A stretch of DNA of 64,000 bases. It comes from Augochlora pura (lineage: Eukaryota > Arthropoda > Insecta > Hymenoptera > Halictidae). The DNA lies in assembly GCF_028453695.1 (NCBI RefSeq), contig NC_135772.1:16120001-16184000 (forward strand), written 5' to 3'. Below, one piece after another: positions 21,532 through 35,800 of the stretch (positions within the stretch are counted from its first letter, which is position 1; each line of letters begins with the position of its first letter). The notes under the pieces were generated by a model. The model searched no databases. It had not been told where the DNA came from and saw only the letters and a program-made list of their open reading frames with translations. A program made the position numbers and the translations under genes.

Positions 21532-24149
21532 AGCGAGAGCCCGGTTGGGAAGTGGCGTGGATTACACGGTATCGCGTCGGTCGTCTCATGAATTAGGCAT
21601 CGGACAAGTTAATGAAAGTTTTCCCGGGCCATTAGGTCTAATAATAGAGCAGCCCGGTACGCGCTGTGTTCTTGGTGCGGCCACGCCGACGGACGAGACG
21701 CCGCTTTTGCTCTCCTTCTATGTCCGCAGGACAGGATCCCGCGGCCCGCGTGCACGACGACGACGACGAGGCGCGGAGGGGAGGGGGACGCCGGAGAGTG
21801 AAATCAAATCGGTAACTTAAATAATTCCGTGCGGTTGATTATAATTTTCGACGGTGGTTCGGCGCTGGGTCAGAGCGCCGAAATACTTTACGACCCGCGA
21901 GCCGGCATACGGAATAAGGTGATACACGTAAATTATAGTTATTTGGCGGGCGGACCCATTACCGGACGCGCATTATAGACGCGACCCCGTGGATGCGTAT
22001 AATTATTATGGTAAACTTTACCGCTGGCGATCGGTCCTCCTGTTTCGTTTTCTTTCTTTTTTTATTTTTCGCGGGACTTTGCAACGCCGGGAAACGCCGG
22101 TATTGCACACGCCGGATTTGCATTGTTCCGGCATAAATAACCGGACGCCTCAACGAGGGATAATTTTCTTCGGGCCGGGACGGTAAACGAAGGATCGTTT
22201 CGCAAATTCGCGCGACAACGGGCCAGATCAGAATTCATTGCGGACGCGTTATGCTCGCGCATTCGTAAGACACGGACGGCTTCGGTAATTTGCTGATATT
22301 CTGCGATGCAAATGAAAGGCGTCGAACGATGCGGTGGCTCGCGATGCTAATCGATCACCTGATGAAACGAGTTTATTGCAATTGGACCGCACAAGTTAAA
22401 TTCTTGAAGAGTCAGTTTATTAAATAATATTTAAACTATTTTTGTTACAGATTAAAATTAGCCTGGAGTGACAAAAGTATAAACAACGTGAATTTTCATG
22501 CATATAGCTTATTTCGGTGTTAATCAATGAGATTTGTAATATTTTATTATAAATTATATATAGTAGAAGGATGTAATTATTTCATTTTATCTTTTTATTT
22601 ATTTTATGCAATTGTCGTTTTAGTAATAATTTTTTAAACGCTGTATAGTGAACTAGATCCTTTAAGATCTCAAAAAATTAATTTGGTTCAATTTAAAAAA
22701 GACAGTATTTCTGTTATTTTTGCGACTTGGAATTATTTTAGGTTGAAGAGATTGGTTTTATTGTCGTAGATATTGATGATAATGATAATTTATCCTAATT
22801 GAATAATTTTTATTTTTAAAACTAAATAAGGAGAAGTTTTAATTTTGCTGTTGAGATGTTTTTCTGTTGATTTTTGAAAAACCGAGATTTTTATTGAAAA
22901 CTTTAAGTTAGAGGTTGATTATTGAAATTTGTCATTTGATTTAATTTAGAAGTATGGGGGTAATTATGAGTTAAGTCTTAGCGAACGAGTTCGATGATTG
23001 AAATTTTGTATTGGAATTATTTCAGGTTGAATTGCCAATCGATTAGTTAAAAATATATAGAGTCTAGAAAGACCCGCTGCGAACCCAAGAAAACCGTATT
23101 CTTTTTGATCCTGGTACGTAAAGGAATGTTTAAAACAGTCGGTCTTAGACAAGCGCACGATCGGACCTGAATTTGAATCCAGACTGATGCGCTTATATCG
23201 CCGGCCGGATTAGCGCGACGGTATGCGTTATGCGCGATGTTTAATGCATGGCGTTTCGCCGTGTGCGTCGGGGGCGTAGAAAATTGAATTGGAATTCGGA
23301 TCGATACACGACAGGAGCTCAGGAAGTTCACTTATCTGGTATCTGGACCCAACGCCGGACCCCGGTCGCGTCGAATAGAAACGACCGATTCGCTTAATCG
23401 ATCCGGCTTAGACCTCGTCCACGGCGTCTTACGTAATCCGACAGAAAAAGAGAGAGAGAGAGAAAAAAAAGAAGAAGAGATCTAATTCGGAATTCATGCA
23501 CATTCTTATTCCCGTTGTAAACCTAGCCCGCTCCAGGTTTTCCCGAGCGTGTTCTTGTCCCGCCGAAAGTTCGCGTGGTCGGATATTCCGCCGGTCGGGT
23601 TTACCATAGTTTTGTTCCGCGGCGATCCAAATTTTTCTACGGAAACGGCCATCGTCGGCAACTGGCGCCAAATTTCAGACCGCAAAGGAAATTTGCCCGG
23701 GTCCGCGCGGTCCCGGGGACTCGGTTATGGGATCAGCGAAACGGCGCGGCGAGAAAGAAAGTTTGCGATGTATCAGCGAGAGACACCGCCGGCCACCGCA
23801 ACTAGATTTTCGTGGACGCGGGGACGACCGACGTCGCGGATTGGCCGGGCACGTTGCGCAGGAAACGACACCGGGAAAGACGAAATCGGAAGTGGCGAGC
23901 TGCGGCCGCGGAATCTGCTCGAAATTGCCGCTATGGTACGGCTCGTCGTCTGCGAACAAGGCGAATGGAATTTCCGTTTTGGCAGTTCGGATTCCCTCGT
24001 TTTCTAAGCAATCCGAATGAAAACGAAGGAACGCGAAGATCGCCGATACTCAAATATACGTTCTTACGATATTTATTTAGGATTACATTATTTTAATCGT
24101 CGCGAGCAATTATTGAACTTGTACTTCGCGCACCATAAAAAAAAATTAA

Positions 24150-24366
24150 CCCTTTGCCTTTGAGTTGTGACTCTGAAGCACCACTAAAATTGTTACATCG
24201 TGTCCTAGAATAATTTTCATACTATCAAAGTTTAGATTTAGAAGGTTGCTAAAAATTTTAATTTTATATTCATAAAATGCACTTTGTTATACGAAATAGA
24301 AATAGTATAAATTAGAGAAATTATTTTAAGTGATTTATTTAATAAAACGACTTCGAGTGCAAAGGG
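24150..24366. mobile_element. TTAA-flanked MITE, 217 bp
   Basis: TTAA at 24146-24149 and 24367-24370. Ends are CCCTTTGCCTTTGAGT and, inverted, CCCTTTGCACTCGAAGTCG. The interior contains TATCAAAGTTTAGATTTAGA at about 24224, also found (reverse orientation) in the 28907 copy. No open frame of note. Confidence 0.75.
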
Positions 24367-24370
24367 TTAA

Positions 24371-27300
24371 GTAAACGGCGCCAATCGCTTCTTCTAATAG
24401 TGTATAATTGGAATGATTGTAGATTGTATTGCAGCATAATGTATTAATACCGTATTTAAATATAAAACCACAGATTTCTTCATTAAAATCCTCTTTTATA
24501 TTTTGGAACATAAACGAACTTAAATTTTGCAAATTGAAATAAAATATGAGTGTGAAGAACATAGAAATGGACAATTTATATTATATATAAACCTTGAAAT
24601 TTTTATATTTTTGTACAGTTATAGCTGCCAATATTTAGAACATGTATACATCTGTTTTAATCTTTTAAACTCAGGTCGACACTATACCCTCCTTTTAGTA
24701 TATCCTCCAAATGACCATACAATACAGTAATCGTTTCAAGAACAATAAAAAGGTGAGCACACGATAATATTTCCTGCTAAATGCGACCGTCGAACAATAT
24801 ATCCTAAAACGACCTGATAACATCAATAACGGAACCCTTGCTTGAGAAAACGGCCGCGGCGATACAAAAAAGAAAGAAAGAAATAAAGAGAAACAGAAAC
24901 GATCACGACGACCGTCGCAAATTTACTGCGCGTTTTGCACGCACCGAAATGGCGCCACGCAACGCGCTCGCAGTTTCTCATTGTCCACCGGTTGACCTGA
25001 CCTCCGCTCTCCTCCTCTTTTCCGCTCCGCTCCGCAAGCCGAATTCTTTCTATCGCTCCGTATCTCTCACTCTTCGAAAACTGTTGCCTCATTGTGCGCG
25101 AGTAGGTTCCCGGGGACCTCCGGGCTACCGGGGACCCTTTCGATGGGTCCGGGGTCGCACATGGACAACACGGCCCGAATGGAATTTATGACAGAAAATA
25201 TACACGCGATAAAGCAGCGTCTCTCTCTTTCGCGCGCGCGACACACAGTCGCAAAAATTACGACCGGTCAGAAATTATGCGGAAAATGAGGCCCAGAGTC
25301 CGTCGTCGCACGGACGCAACCGTTCCGGCTAAATGGCGTGTCTCGGGTGCCGTTTAAATAACTTCCTCGGTGCTCTTTTTTGTTCCCGCCGACGTTCGGG
25401 GGATTACGCGCGTTATTATAGAAACGACGAAACAATTGCAAGGGTCGGACAAGTGGAGATCGCGTCAGGATTTATGAGACAGGTGGTAACTGCCGGCCAT
25501 TTTTTCGCATGTGAAAATATACCGAACGCTTAATTGCCTTTAACATTCTGTGCTGGACGGCTCGGGGTCTTCGTTAAAGTGCCATGAAATTCGGAACGGT
25601 TTATTGAATAATATAAACATACAGCTAACATGGTCATATTGTTTAAATGAATCAAATTTTGAGTATAAATTTTTTGATGAAGGTACTAAAAAACATCAAA
25701 ATGCAAGGATGTCCAATTTACATTTACACTGTATATACAGTGATGTTCATTTGAATAATCTCTCCTATTTCTTAAATATATTATTAAATATATTATTATA
25801 TATATTGAATATCTTAAATATATTATATAACGCTTTTTCTAGATTTCAAGACATAGATATTTTTTATTAATATTGCTTCGTTCCCAGAATTGGAGAAAGT
25901 GCTAGTATATAGTACTTAACAATTGAAATTTCAGTTTTTTAATATTCAGTATTTTTACCTCACATCAAAATGATTTTTATATCGTTCTCCACCATCATAA
26001 ATTTATCTTTACATTATCCAGATATTATCCAAATATTTTTCGTAATATTTAAGTCAGATAATATTGCTAGCCATAAATGCTACTTATTAAACCATATTAT
26101 AGGTTTACCTAAATTAACGATATAAAAACATTATATACAATCTTTTTATTTATCCAAACAGACATATTTTGACTGAGGCTGTTCAAGTGAAAGTGACTAT
26201 CAAACTGGAACAATCCTAAACAAAATAAAAAAGTCGTGAACAAAATCTCAATTCGTTTAAGAGCTACAGAATTAATTATAACGAAACAAAGTTGTTCTTT
26301 AACGTCGCGAACGTTACAACGAAAGCCAGACAAAAAAACCGTCGACGTTAAAGATCACAAACACACAGAGCCGACAATCCTAAGAAAACGATACCCGGCT
26401 GACCGAACGAATTCGTATCGCCGTTGCAAACAAATTCGCCTGGTTCACTTTTACCCACGTGTAACCCTGCGTTCCGATTCGCTGGCCGCGGAAAAATTCG
26501 TCCCATGCAAATCACCCGCGTCGTTCGAGCCTCGCGGGCATTCTTCCTATAGAAAGCCCGGCCCGGAAGCTCTTTCACCCGTTTCGTCCGCTCACGGAAG
26601 GGGTCGCCGCGAAGACGGTCACTGGAATTTATAACGCAAAATACGCGCAATAAAAATCGAGGCCGCCCGGGGGCCCCCGGTGGTGTACACCGATGCGCGA
26701 TCGGTCGACGAAACAGGTCGGTAGCACACTTCCGAAACAACCCTCTCGAGGCAGCGCCTGCCTCGTCCTTCGTGACCGTCGCCGCCGATTTAAATATTAC
26801 CTTGTAAGGGGGATGGTTTTAATACATTTATAATTGTACACGGGAGTGTCAGGGCGGGGCTGGGTCATTGGTCGGACATCAGTGACCCTTCCGGATGACC
26901 TTCGGGGTTAGGGTCATCGTCCACCGCGTCTTGTAACCTTTTCTCGTTTTTTTTTTCTTTCACGTTTCGGGGACCTCGGACACTTCACTTGGAAACTGCG
27001 GAGTCGATCGAGCGAAATTTGGGGCACGGGCCTTACCGGTTTCTCATCGGCCGCGAGAGACCCCCTTCCCTGAGTGACAAGGGTTGCCTCATGAATCGTT
27101 CTTGGGGATGGCCACCGCGATCCGACTAGTACCGGTGAGTAGATCTTATCGCGGATTATTTGAAATGATAACCCTTTATGATACTTCCTCGATTCACGGA
27201 TGAATGGAGGTTCGGTGGCTATTACGTAAGTATCCGATGGTCGCATAGGAGCTTTAGCTACCTAGAATAAATTATAATATTCGTTACAATTTATACTTTT

Positions 27301-28902
27301 TCTTTTCTATTATTGAACAATGATATCGGATACGATTTCGGATATATTGTGGATTGATTATGTCACATATTGATCTTGATGAATTTTAATTCTATTTTCC
27401 AGCTACCTTGATTGTTCATATCTTCCTTTAATTTATCACATTTAATTCTTGCCTATTTGATCCATCTATCTTTTGTATTCCTTCTGAACAGTGTTTTTAG
27501 TACTACCCTTTATTTTTTAAACCTCCAACATTATCTTATCAATTTTAATCTTCTCTTTTACTAGGTCAAATGTACCTCATGCTGACATTTCTCCAAATTC
27601 AGCACTTCCCTTACACAGTTTCCCTTCAATGCCTTGCCAAATACATTAATATTCGTCTCTACAAATAATTATCATTTTGGACAATGTTATAACTTGTCTT
27701 GAATATTACTATTTTACAAGTACATTTGACGTGGCATGAATGAAACCCTTATACGTGAACGACAGCCACGTGTCGTCCATGTTATGAAGATACAACAGAG
27801 TCTTATAGTTTCTTAACCCTTGCCTGTACAATCGAGAATCCATTTCTACCTTTCCTGTAGCAATTTTGTAATAATCTTTGACAAAATATTTTTCTTACTT
27901 TCGCAAAATTGTTCCATTTGTACGCACTCGCAACGATTAAAATCTCTAACCTCTATCTAACCTGCTTAAAATAACTAATCCTCGAATACAGTGACCACTG
28001 CGTTTGCACTTCGCAAGGTTGAGCGAAACAACACCGTAGATTTTCCTTGGCGCCGACGCGAGAACAATGCGGCTACCTAAAACAACCCCCGAAATCGTTC
28101 GTCCCGTGCCCCCGAAAGAAAAATCCGTGCTGGAATCACAGAAGCATGATCCTGCGGAAGATTCGGTGGACGTCTCGGATTACACGGACGTCAGTCCGCC
28201 CGGTAGGTAGAGCTGGGAACGTTCGACGATGACGACGGTATTTTCGAGCGAACGAATTTACAGGACATTTAAGCCGGTGGTCGCAAGTGCCGCACGGTCC
28301 GCGGCGGCGAGTGCCTCATGAGAAACGTATTCCTGTGCTCTCTCTCTCCTCTCTCTCTCTCTTTCTTTCTCTCTCTCCTTTCTCCGTCCCGCCTGCTCGG
28401 TCGTCCGCGTACGTTGGAAGCAGTCCAAGCGTTTTAATTTCAGAAGACGTTGCAATATAACGGTTCCTAGCGAAATTGAAACGCAACCCCTACGTCGGCC
28501 CTCGCCGCCGGCCGTTTCGGTCTTCTCCCGCTTCAGCTCGCCGACGGACCCCTTTTCTAATTGTTTGGGAGGCCAACGACGCGCCGGTGCCGCCGTGCGC
28601 CTCTCTCTCTCTCTCTCTCCGCGGCATCGCATACATTACGCATGAATTTCGCCTCTGTCCGTTCCTTGCTTCCGCAGGACATCGGCCGGTGTCAGCCCCG
28701 AGTTATTAGCGTCCCTTCTGCTCCTCGCCGCGGCGCCCGTTCCGGCGCCGTTCTTTCCGTTTCTTCGACTTTCGCGCCGGTGAATCGGACCGCCGAAATT
28801 ACGCTCTACACCTTTCATGATGAAAGGTGCGATATTTTTAGCGGCAGCTTTTTAGTAATGTTTATCGTCTGGATGACGCGTTGTTGTCCAGTTTGACAGG
28901 TA
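24371..28902. other. No gene supported
   Basis: AT-rich segments alternate with CpG-rich ones at about 24.8-25.5, 26.3-27.2 and 28.0-28.9 kb. Open frames in the GC-rich parts overlap on several strands and have basic, low-complexity composition, as expected by chance. A perfect 16-base palindrome, CACTGTATATACAGTG, lies at 25727-25742. Confidence 0.5.
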
Positions 28903-28906
28903 TTAA

Positions 28907-29128
28907 CCTCTTGCATTTGAAGAAATTTCAACTTTAAATCTGAAATAATTTTTCCAGCTTGTAGTGTTACCATTTTACGTGACAAAGTGTATGTTATACA
29001 TATGAAATTGATTCTTGTGATTCATAGTGACAGTTTCACAGTTAACAATATTTTTAAATCTAAACTTTGTTAGTATAGAAATTATTTTGGAACGTGGTGC
29101 CGAAGAGTCGCCACTCGAGTGCAAAAGG
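28907..29128. mobile_element. TTAA-flanked MITE, 222 bp
   Basis: TTAA at 28903-28906 and 29129-29132. Ends are CCTCTTGCATTTGAAG and, inverted, CCTTTTGCACTCGAGTGG. It is in opposite orientation to the 24150 copy, with which it shares interior sequence. It appears inserted in an older element whose remnant follows directly at 29133. Confidence 0.75.
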
Positions 29129-29132
29129 TTAA

Positions 29133-29204
29133 TAATATTCATATTTAGCAGAACTTGCATAAAATCTTCACCACCGGTCTGACTTATTATTATAGTGCAA
29201 GGGG
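29133..29204. mobile_element. Remnant of a second TTAA-type MITE, interrupted by the 28907 copy
   Basis: The inverse of this stretch begins CCCCTTGCACTATAATAATA and then follows the first 70 bases of the outer element at 13418, including TGCATRAAATCTT-like and TTCATATTTAG blocks. The flank is TCAA, a mutated TTAA (29205-29208). The other half is missing beyond the inserted element. Confidence 0.6.
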
Positions 29205-29912
29205 TCAATGTGGTCCGTAAGAAGATATTGCAGTTTATTTAATAAAAGAGGATATGAATATTATATATTTTTATAACTATAACGTAGGTGCAATTAGTGG
29301 AGTAATACAGGGTGGGTCGGATTCGAGGGGTTGATTTTACGTGAAAATTTATTTTAACGGATGTTTATTCTTGTAAGGCGTTTACTCTTCCATCGCAGAA
29401 GACGTCCGAGGTACTGCTTGCAAACATTAATCGTTGCGAGCTATGTAGTAAACGGAATGTTTCCATCATTGTCAATGTTTGCTAACACTATCTCGGGTGG
29501 AGGCAACCGCGGTAGGAGAGAATAGACGACGATGCTCCAATGCTTCAATGCTTTGTTTATTTTAAGTGTTAAGGTACTTTATTGTGTTTGTTACACTGCT
29601 TCGGGTTAATAGTTAATAGCACTTTTTTTCTTAAATTAACAACAATTAGATACAAAGAGGAGCAAAGTGTAAAGTCAATTTTCTCGAAAATGGAGCCTCA
29701 GATTAAAATTGTATTATTTTTACTTCGAAAGAATTTTGTTCTTACATTTACAAGTAGAATCGTCCACTAATCCTGAAAGCCTGAGTTTTTCATATTATTT
29801 TGTATCACTCCTAACGATATTAAAATCAATTAGTATTTAGTAACTATTATTTATAGGTCTTTATCAAGTAAACCAGTCCCTTTATCATTTAAAAAAAAGC
29901 GAAGTCGCTTAA

Positions 29913-30045
29913 CCCTTTGCACTCGAGTTTTACGAGTCCCATGACTCAATCTCATATAGCAAGTTATACTAAGTACTATACCACAGCTGGCAACAAAATA
30001 GCAATTTTGCATCTAAGCTTAAAACGACTTCGAGTGCGAAGTCCC
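29913..30045. mobile_element. Short TTAA-type MITE copy
   Basis: Starts CCCTTTGCACTCGAG after TTAA (29909-29912). The right side has AAAACGACTTCGAGTGCGAAG, as in the 24150 copy, then CCCTTAA. The interior is shortened to about 130 bases. Confidence 0.6.
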
Positions 30046-31868
30046 TTAATACAATTTCGAAAAAGATGTCGCGTTTCTAAAAAGCGTCCGAATGTATTCA
30101 TTCGATACAAAACAGACAAAATTGTTCCGACTTCTTCGCGTGTACGACGCAATCATATCGATGCATCACCTTTTCCAAAGAATGTCCGCGCAGAAGAACA
30201 GTGGCAGGGGGCCGCATGTATCGCGCTGGAACGTCTACGATGTCCGTTCTTCCGGTTACCCGGCGCGGGCGCAACACGCGGGCTTATATTATTAGCGTCC
30301 TCCGCGTACCCCCGGCCGGAGCCATTACGCTCGTCTATCTTGGTCCGGCGCATTGTTCTTCTAATTTATGCTAAGGTGGGTCTAGCCGGCGTTCCTCCAT
30401 CCCCCCTCTGCCCCCCGCTGCCCCCCGTTCGCCCCTTCCGTCCCTCAACCGTTTCCATTTCTATTTCACTCGTACGGTGCACCTTGAATTATGGAGTCGG
30501 CGCCACTAAATCTTCGGGGCTAATTGAATTATTGCTACGAATCTCGGCCGCACAATGTTCGGTCCTTCGAGGTGGAGAACGACGGAAAAAATATATGTAC
30601 ACGGACACGTCGTCCGGGGGGAGGGATGAGAGACTCCTTCCTGCCTCTCGCGACCGATCCCTTTTCTTTCCACTCGCGACCAATGCGAACGACCTTGTTT
30701 TTCAATTTCGCGCGCGCCCCCGCGCGCTGATCGATAGCGCACCCGCGCTTTTACAGCCTGGCCGCTGAGATTTCCGACCGCCCACGTTCCCACCCGCGGC
30801 AGCAATAAATTCGACGGGAACAATATCTGGCCGATCGGTCACGAGATCGGTCGAGCCGCGAATAAATTATTCATTCGCGGGACAAGGTGATCTCGCGCGC
30901 GCGCGCGGCACCAGAAGGCTCTCTCTCTGTCTCCTACCCCCTTTACCGAAAAATTATGAATACGCGCAGGAGGCCGGTTTCTACCGGCTGACAGCTTTAT
31001 GAAGTCATACCTCATAAACGTTTTTCTGCGCGAGCCGGGCCCCTCCCCCCCCCGTCTTTATTATCACTCTCTCTCTCTCGCGCTGATCCCGAAGATAATT
31101 TCCGATTCGGTTTCCCCTTTTTTTCTTTTATTTTTTTTTTTTTTTGGATGCACGGCCGGATCACTCGTATCCGAGATTTAATAAATACGAAACGCGGCTG
31201 ATTTGCATGCTGATGAAACATGGTGTCTACGGGCCAGACGGGGAACCTTCTGACTTTAAAAATAGAGTCGTCTATTGTCAATTATTCGAATGCAATGTTT
31301 AGCAAATCCGTTCAGAAAATGCAGCATTTTCACCAACTTTCGTTTTACATGGACGTTATCGGCGTTGAATATAAATAAAAAATTGACGTCAATATTTTTT
31401 ATTTTATTTCTAGAGATTCTATTAAGTTCATAGATCGTTTTCGTAAGAAATTGTTAACAGATCCCCGTCGGATAGAAAGAAGTCCGCAGGCGTGTTTCAC
31501 GGACGTCGCCGAGATGCCAGTGGCTCTATCGCAACGATACGAGGCGACAGGCATCGTCGGCCGATCGATTCGATGATTATCGGGGGGAAGAGTAAGAGAT
31601 TCTTTGTAAATGATGGGCTCGGGAATTTTGAAAATCACAGGAAAGGCCGGCTTCCACGAACCGTTGATTTATAAGCGGGGCGGCCGGTCCACAAGGATAT
31701 TCGTCGCGGGCCACATGAATAATGCGACGATGACACGCTGGTATTAATATGATAATTCGATTTATTCGAGACCGACGCTCCCACGATTTCCACGCCGGCA
31801 ATCAGCGGATTTCAGAGAGTCGGAAAGACCGCCGGCGTCTCTCTGAAGCCAATCGTAACAACGTAGAG

Positions 31869-31918
31869 TGAGAAAGAGAGAGAGAGAGAGAGAATGAGAG
31901 AGAGAGAGAGAGAGAGAA
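31869..31918. repeat. (GA)n microsatellite
   Basis: About 24 GA dinucleotides with two short interruptions. GAGA-type motif; possible binding sites for GAGA-factor-like proteins. Confidence 0.85.
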
Positions 31919-32457
31919 CGCGGAGTAGGAGAAAGAGCGTCGGGAGCGGAGAAAAAACCGAGGTAAGAAGAAGAAAAAAGGAAGCAGAAAGTGGTGGAAG
32001 AGGAATCCCGACACGGGTCGATCAATTCCCGAAACGTTCCGTTCCTCGCTGTCACTCGCGAATCCGTACATTGTAATTACGACACTCTAATAACTCGTTG
32101 CCAGGCTCGAAGGAAACTCGAAAGCGGTATCGTTAATTTTGTCTTTCCGAGAATCGAAACAACGCGCCGGGAATATCTCCTTGAAACCGATGAAGCATTC
32201 TTCGGCGCAGACGCTAATATCATCGCCGATCCAGCCCGTATTCAATGTCGCGTGCTCACGTATACTATTCCGCTCATTTTTAGATGTGATTCATGTCGGC
32301 TGCATTGAACTCTCTCTCTCTCTCCGACCATCAACATTGTTCCGTTCCTGGGAATCTTAGTAAGTTAATAATTTAACCGACAGGAACGGTGGCCATTTAT
32401 TGCGCTTTTGGCATAAAAAATATTTGCGGAATTCTTGCTGTGGTATCTTCATGGTTC

Positions 32458-32830
32458 AGTTCACGAATTTGTTCACGAATTTGCTTAGAAATTTGTCCAC
32501 GAATTTATTTAGGAATTTATTAAAAAATTTATTTAGGAATTTATGCAAGAATTTATTTAGGAATTTATTTAAGAATTTATTTAGGAATTTATTCACGAAT
32601 TCATTCACAAATTAATTCACGACTTTCATTCAGGAATTAATTCACAACTTTATTCAGGAATTAATTCACAACTTTATTCAGGAATTAATACAGGAATTAA
32701 TTCACAACTTTATTTAGGAATTAATTCACAAATTAATTCACGACTTTGTTCACAAATTAATTCACGACTTTGTTCACAAATTAATTCACGATATAATTCA
32801 CAAATTAATTCATGAATTTGTTCAATTCTT
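32458..32830. repeat. 12-bp minisatellite, about 30 diverged units
   Basis: About 370 bases of units close to GAATTTATTTAG, changing toward GAATTAATTCAC in the right half. The gradual shift in the consensus suggests separate rounds of local expansion. The period keeps a plus frame open at 32400-32615 (repeated Asn-Leu-Phe-Arg), which is not a real gene. Confidence 0.85.
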
Positions 32831-35800
32831 TATGTAATTACACGTAATTGTCTTACAATGATATGATTACATCCCAATAAAAACGATGAACATATCGAAC
32901 ATCCTGTTCTCGTTGAATAAATATAGCATGTTGCGCCGGCGAGAAGAAATATGTACTGAAACGGTAATTATCTGATCTAAACCAAAAAAAAAGTGGCTTC
33001 TTCGTAAAAGAAGAATCGATCTCGAAGAAACCTGGACTGGTTTCAAAGGTTGGAGCCTATACTTTCACAATCCATCATTCATTTTTTCAAAGACATTTTT
33101 GCACGATATAGCACGTGGGAAACTAGAGACCTTTTGAGTCCTGAAAACACTGGGAATTGAATAAATTTGGCGAACATTACGTTTCTCAATTGTGATAAAA
33201 AAAAATTGACTTCCAACGATGTTATTATTATTAATGGCCTGAATAATTTTAGTTAAAATTGGAATTTAATGCTTCTTGCCATTCACTTCAGTAAATTGAA
33301 AGCTAGATGAAATTATATTAAATAGATATGTTTGTGTGTTAAAAGTCTGTGAAGATTTCTATAACTGTAAAAAATTGCTATAATATATAGTCCTTTTGCT
33401 TTTTATAATTGTCTAAATTTTATTTAAGCAATCTCATCGTCGTGATTTGGTTATTAATATTGTCAATGTCGTTAATTTTTAGTAAAATCATCTATAAAAT
33501 AAATATAATATATAATATATTTCAGATATGCAATATTTCACTAATATTATTAAATATGTAAACGTTCAGGCATTTTCGCTTGATAACAAAATCATTTTTA
33601 ATGTCAAGGATAACTATGCGCGGTAACAGTAAAATGGTCATGCAAGCTGCGAATGTCTGTCTCGTCCTTTCAGCATTTGACAGTTCCATGTAACGACCAC
33701 CATAGCATCCGTTACAAGTCCACCGATCTAAAACTGTAACAAACACAGTAGTTCCCTGTTATCAGGCTGCAACGGGTGCCAAGAGGATCCTTCAGGGATC
33801 ATCCTTCTTTCGGACCTGCGGCTGACCCGAGGACATTATCCTTGCTCGTCCCGTGGACGACCCTAAATTAATATTCAAATCTGTATCAACGGCCCGGCCA
33901 TGAATCCCGTCAACGGCCGTACGCCATTGTTACGACGAATTCCATGTGTCCCCGTGCTCTTAAGTGTCCTTCTCTCTTGATCGTCCGAGGATTCGACTGA
34001 TTCAGTCCCCCCTCCCCGCTCGCATCGCCACCATTGTAGCAATCAACGAGTGGCCAAAGGGCCTTCACCAGGACATCTTTCGTGAAGCTTCTTTTTTTTT
34101 TCGCTCAAGAACGCATGCCATTGGTCGGACCGTGGTCTACGCCTGACCCAATTACAGTGGCTCACGGTGAACTAGTTGCCAAAGGTGCCACTTTTTGACT
34201 CTGTCCAACTTCTAGGCTGACTGTTACCAGTCTGAACGGTATAAATGTTGTAGGTAGTTGTGGAAAATAATTTCTAGATGGTAAAATGGCAATAGACTTG
34301 TTCGTTATTGTTATTAATTCCAATTTATTTAAGAAGAAATTTGCAAAGTAGGATAAACTGTCACACAGAAAGAAATGTGAACAGTATAAAGTATAGTATA
34401 AAGTGTAAAGTATAATATAAAGTATAATATAGACTATAATTATTTAAAGAATTAAAGTTATTAGAGAATCACTAAATAAATGGATTTTAGTATACTACAA
34501 ATAAATTAAAGGGATAATTATGACAATGCTAACTTAACCAGAAAAATGTTTAAGCAGCCAATATTATTAAGTAAAAATATTTAGAATAGCTTAAAGATTA
34601 TAATACTAATACCATCCCGCAAGTCATGTATATACTCACGGTCCATCTATACCGCCCTTACAAATCCGTAACGTATGACAAAGCCGCGACACCCGTAAAA
34701 CGATCAAATCGCGTCCCCGAAAGCAGCGACTATTTACATTTCACACAGCTCTTCACTTTATTCCTAAATCCGTGACACGATCCCGTGCCCGCTCGAGGTC
34801 TTCGAAATTTCCACGGTCCTCGGCCATGGTGCGTGCCATACGAACCTCTAGACGATATATCGTGCAACAAGGCGATCGCTGACGAAAAAAAAAAAAAACA
34901 CCACATTGAACCGAGAAAAGCGTGCGGAAGAAAAACCGATAAAGAGCCCCGAATATATCGAGCAGCCGTCAAGAAAAAAAAGTCCCGCGATGGCAGTAAA
35001 TATCGCCGGCGGTTCGCTCCATTTCTGGTCAAATTGCGGACAAATGACCGCGTCTCTATGTTGGCGTTACGACGAGCGCGGGGAGAGAACTGTAAAGGAG
35101 CACTGAAAAAAACTGTCATTCGGGCCCCGCGGACGCGAGCGAGATGGAAAGAGGAGCGGCGAAGACGAATAGAAAATGGCACGCAGGCGTATTGTCCTCG
35201 CGACGAGAGGAATCGTGAAATACGATCGGCTTTTAGTAAAATGAGACCAAAATATAGGGTGTCGGGCTGTGCCTGTCTTTCTCCCCTCCTCCGGCCTCCA
35301 ACTTCGTATTTTTGGTTCTCTGCCCCGTTCCACCGGACAATAGGAAACGGGCCGTGAAGTGACCATGCCGATTCGCCTTTTCTGGAAATTCACATTGTGG
35401 CCGTATTACGACCAAAAAACGATCTTTTTCACCGACCTTTCCCCCTCTTTCGTCGTCGCTGTGCTTCTCGAGTCGCCGCGTACGGCGCCCTGTACCGAGC
35501 GCGCCTCCTTCTGGATTTTCATTTCTGTATTCCTGCCGTGAAGTGCCATTTGACCGACGCCGTACCGTGCCGAATCGCATCACGTCGCTCTTTGATGTCC
35601 CGAACGGCTAAGGAGCTGCCGAAATGTATAAACGAGATCGAGATACTCGCCCCTTTTGCCCTGTATTCTGTACGATTTTCGATGGGCGCTGATGGCGAAA
35701 CAATGGCGGAGAAGGATCGCTATTTATATGGTTGATCTTTAACCTTAAACCGAAGGCGTGACGACATAAGGAGTTGTTAATGTGGTATTGTATTTTAGAG

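Larger units (their letters stand above)
14712..24145. other. Gene-poor region upstream of gene C
   Basis: Apart from the elements listed separately I see no supported gene. It starts AT-rich and turns CpG-rich between about 21.3 and 22.4 kb and again at about 23.2-24.0 kb. Minus-strand splice-like signals at 15465 (acceptor) and about 15616 (donor) may belong to an untranslated exon of gene C. Confidence 0.5.

Noticed and set aside
29307..29330. TACAGGGTGGGTCGGA, similar to ends of some insect DNA transposons
   Set aside because: No matching inverted end or target duplication was found nearby.
29917..30768. 283-codon plus-strand open frame
   Set aside because: It begins within a MITE, is Arg/Pro/Ser-rich, has no recognisable domain and is overlapped by other long frames on both strands, as expected in GC-rich DNA poor in stop codons.
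34785..35357. 190-codon plus-strand open frame
   Set aside because: Lys/Arg-rich translation of AAAA tracts and GC-rich DNA, with no domain and competing frames.
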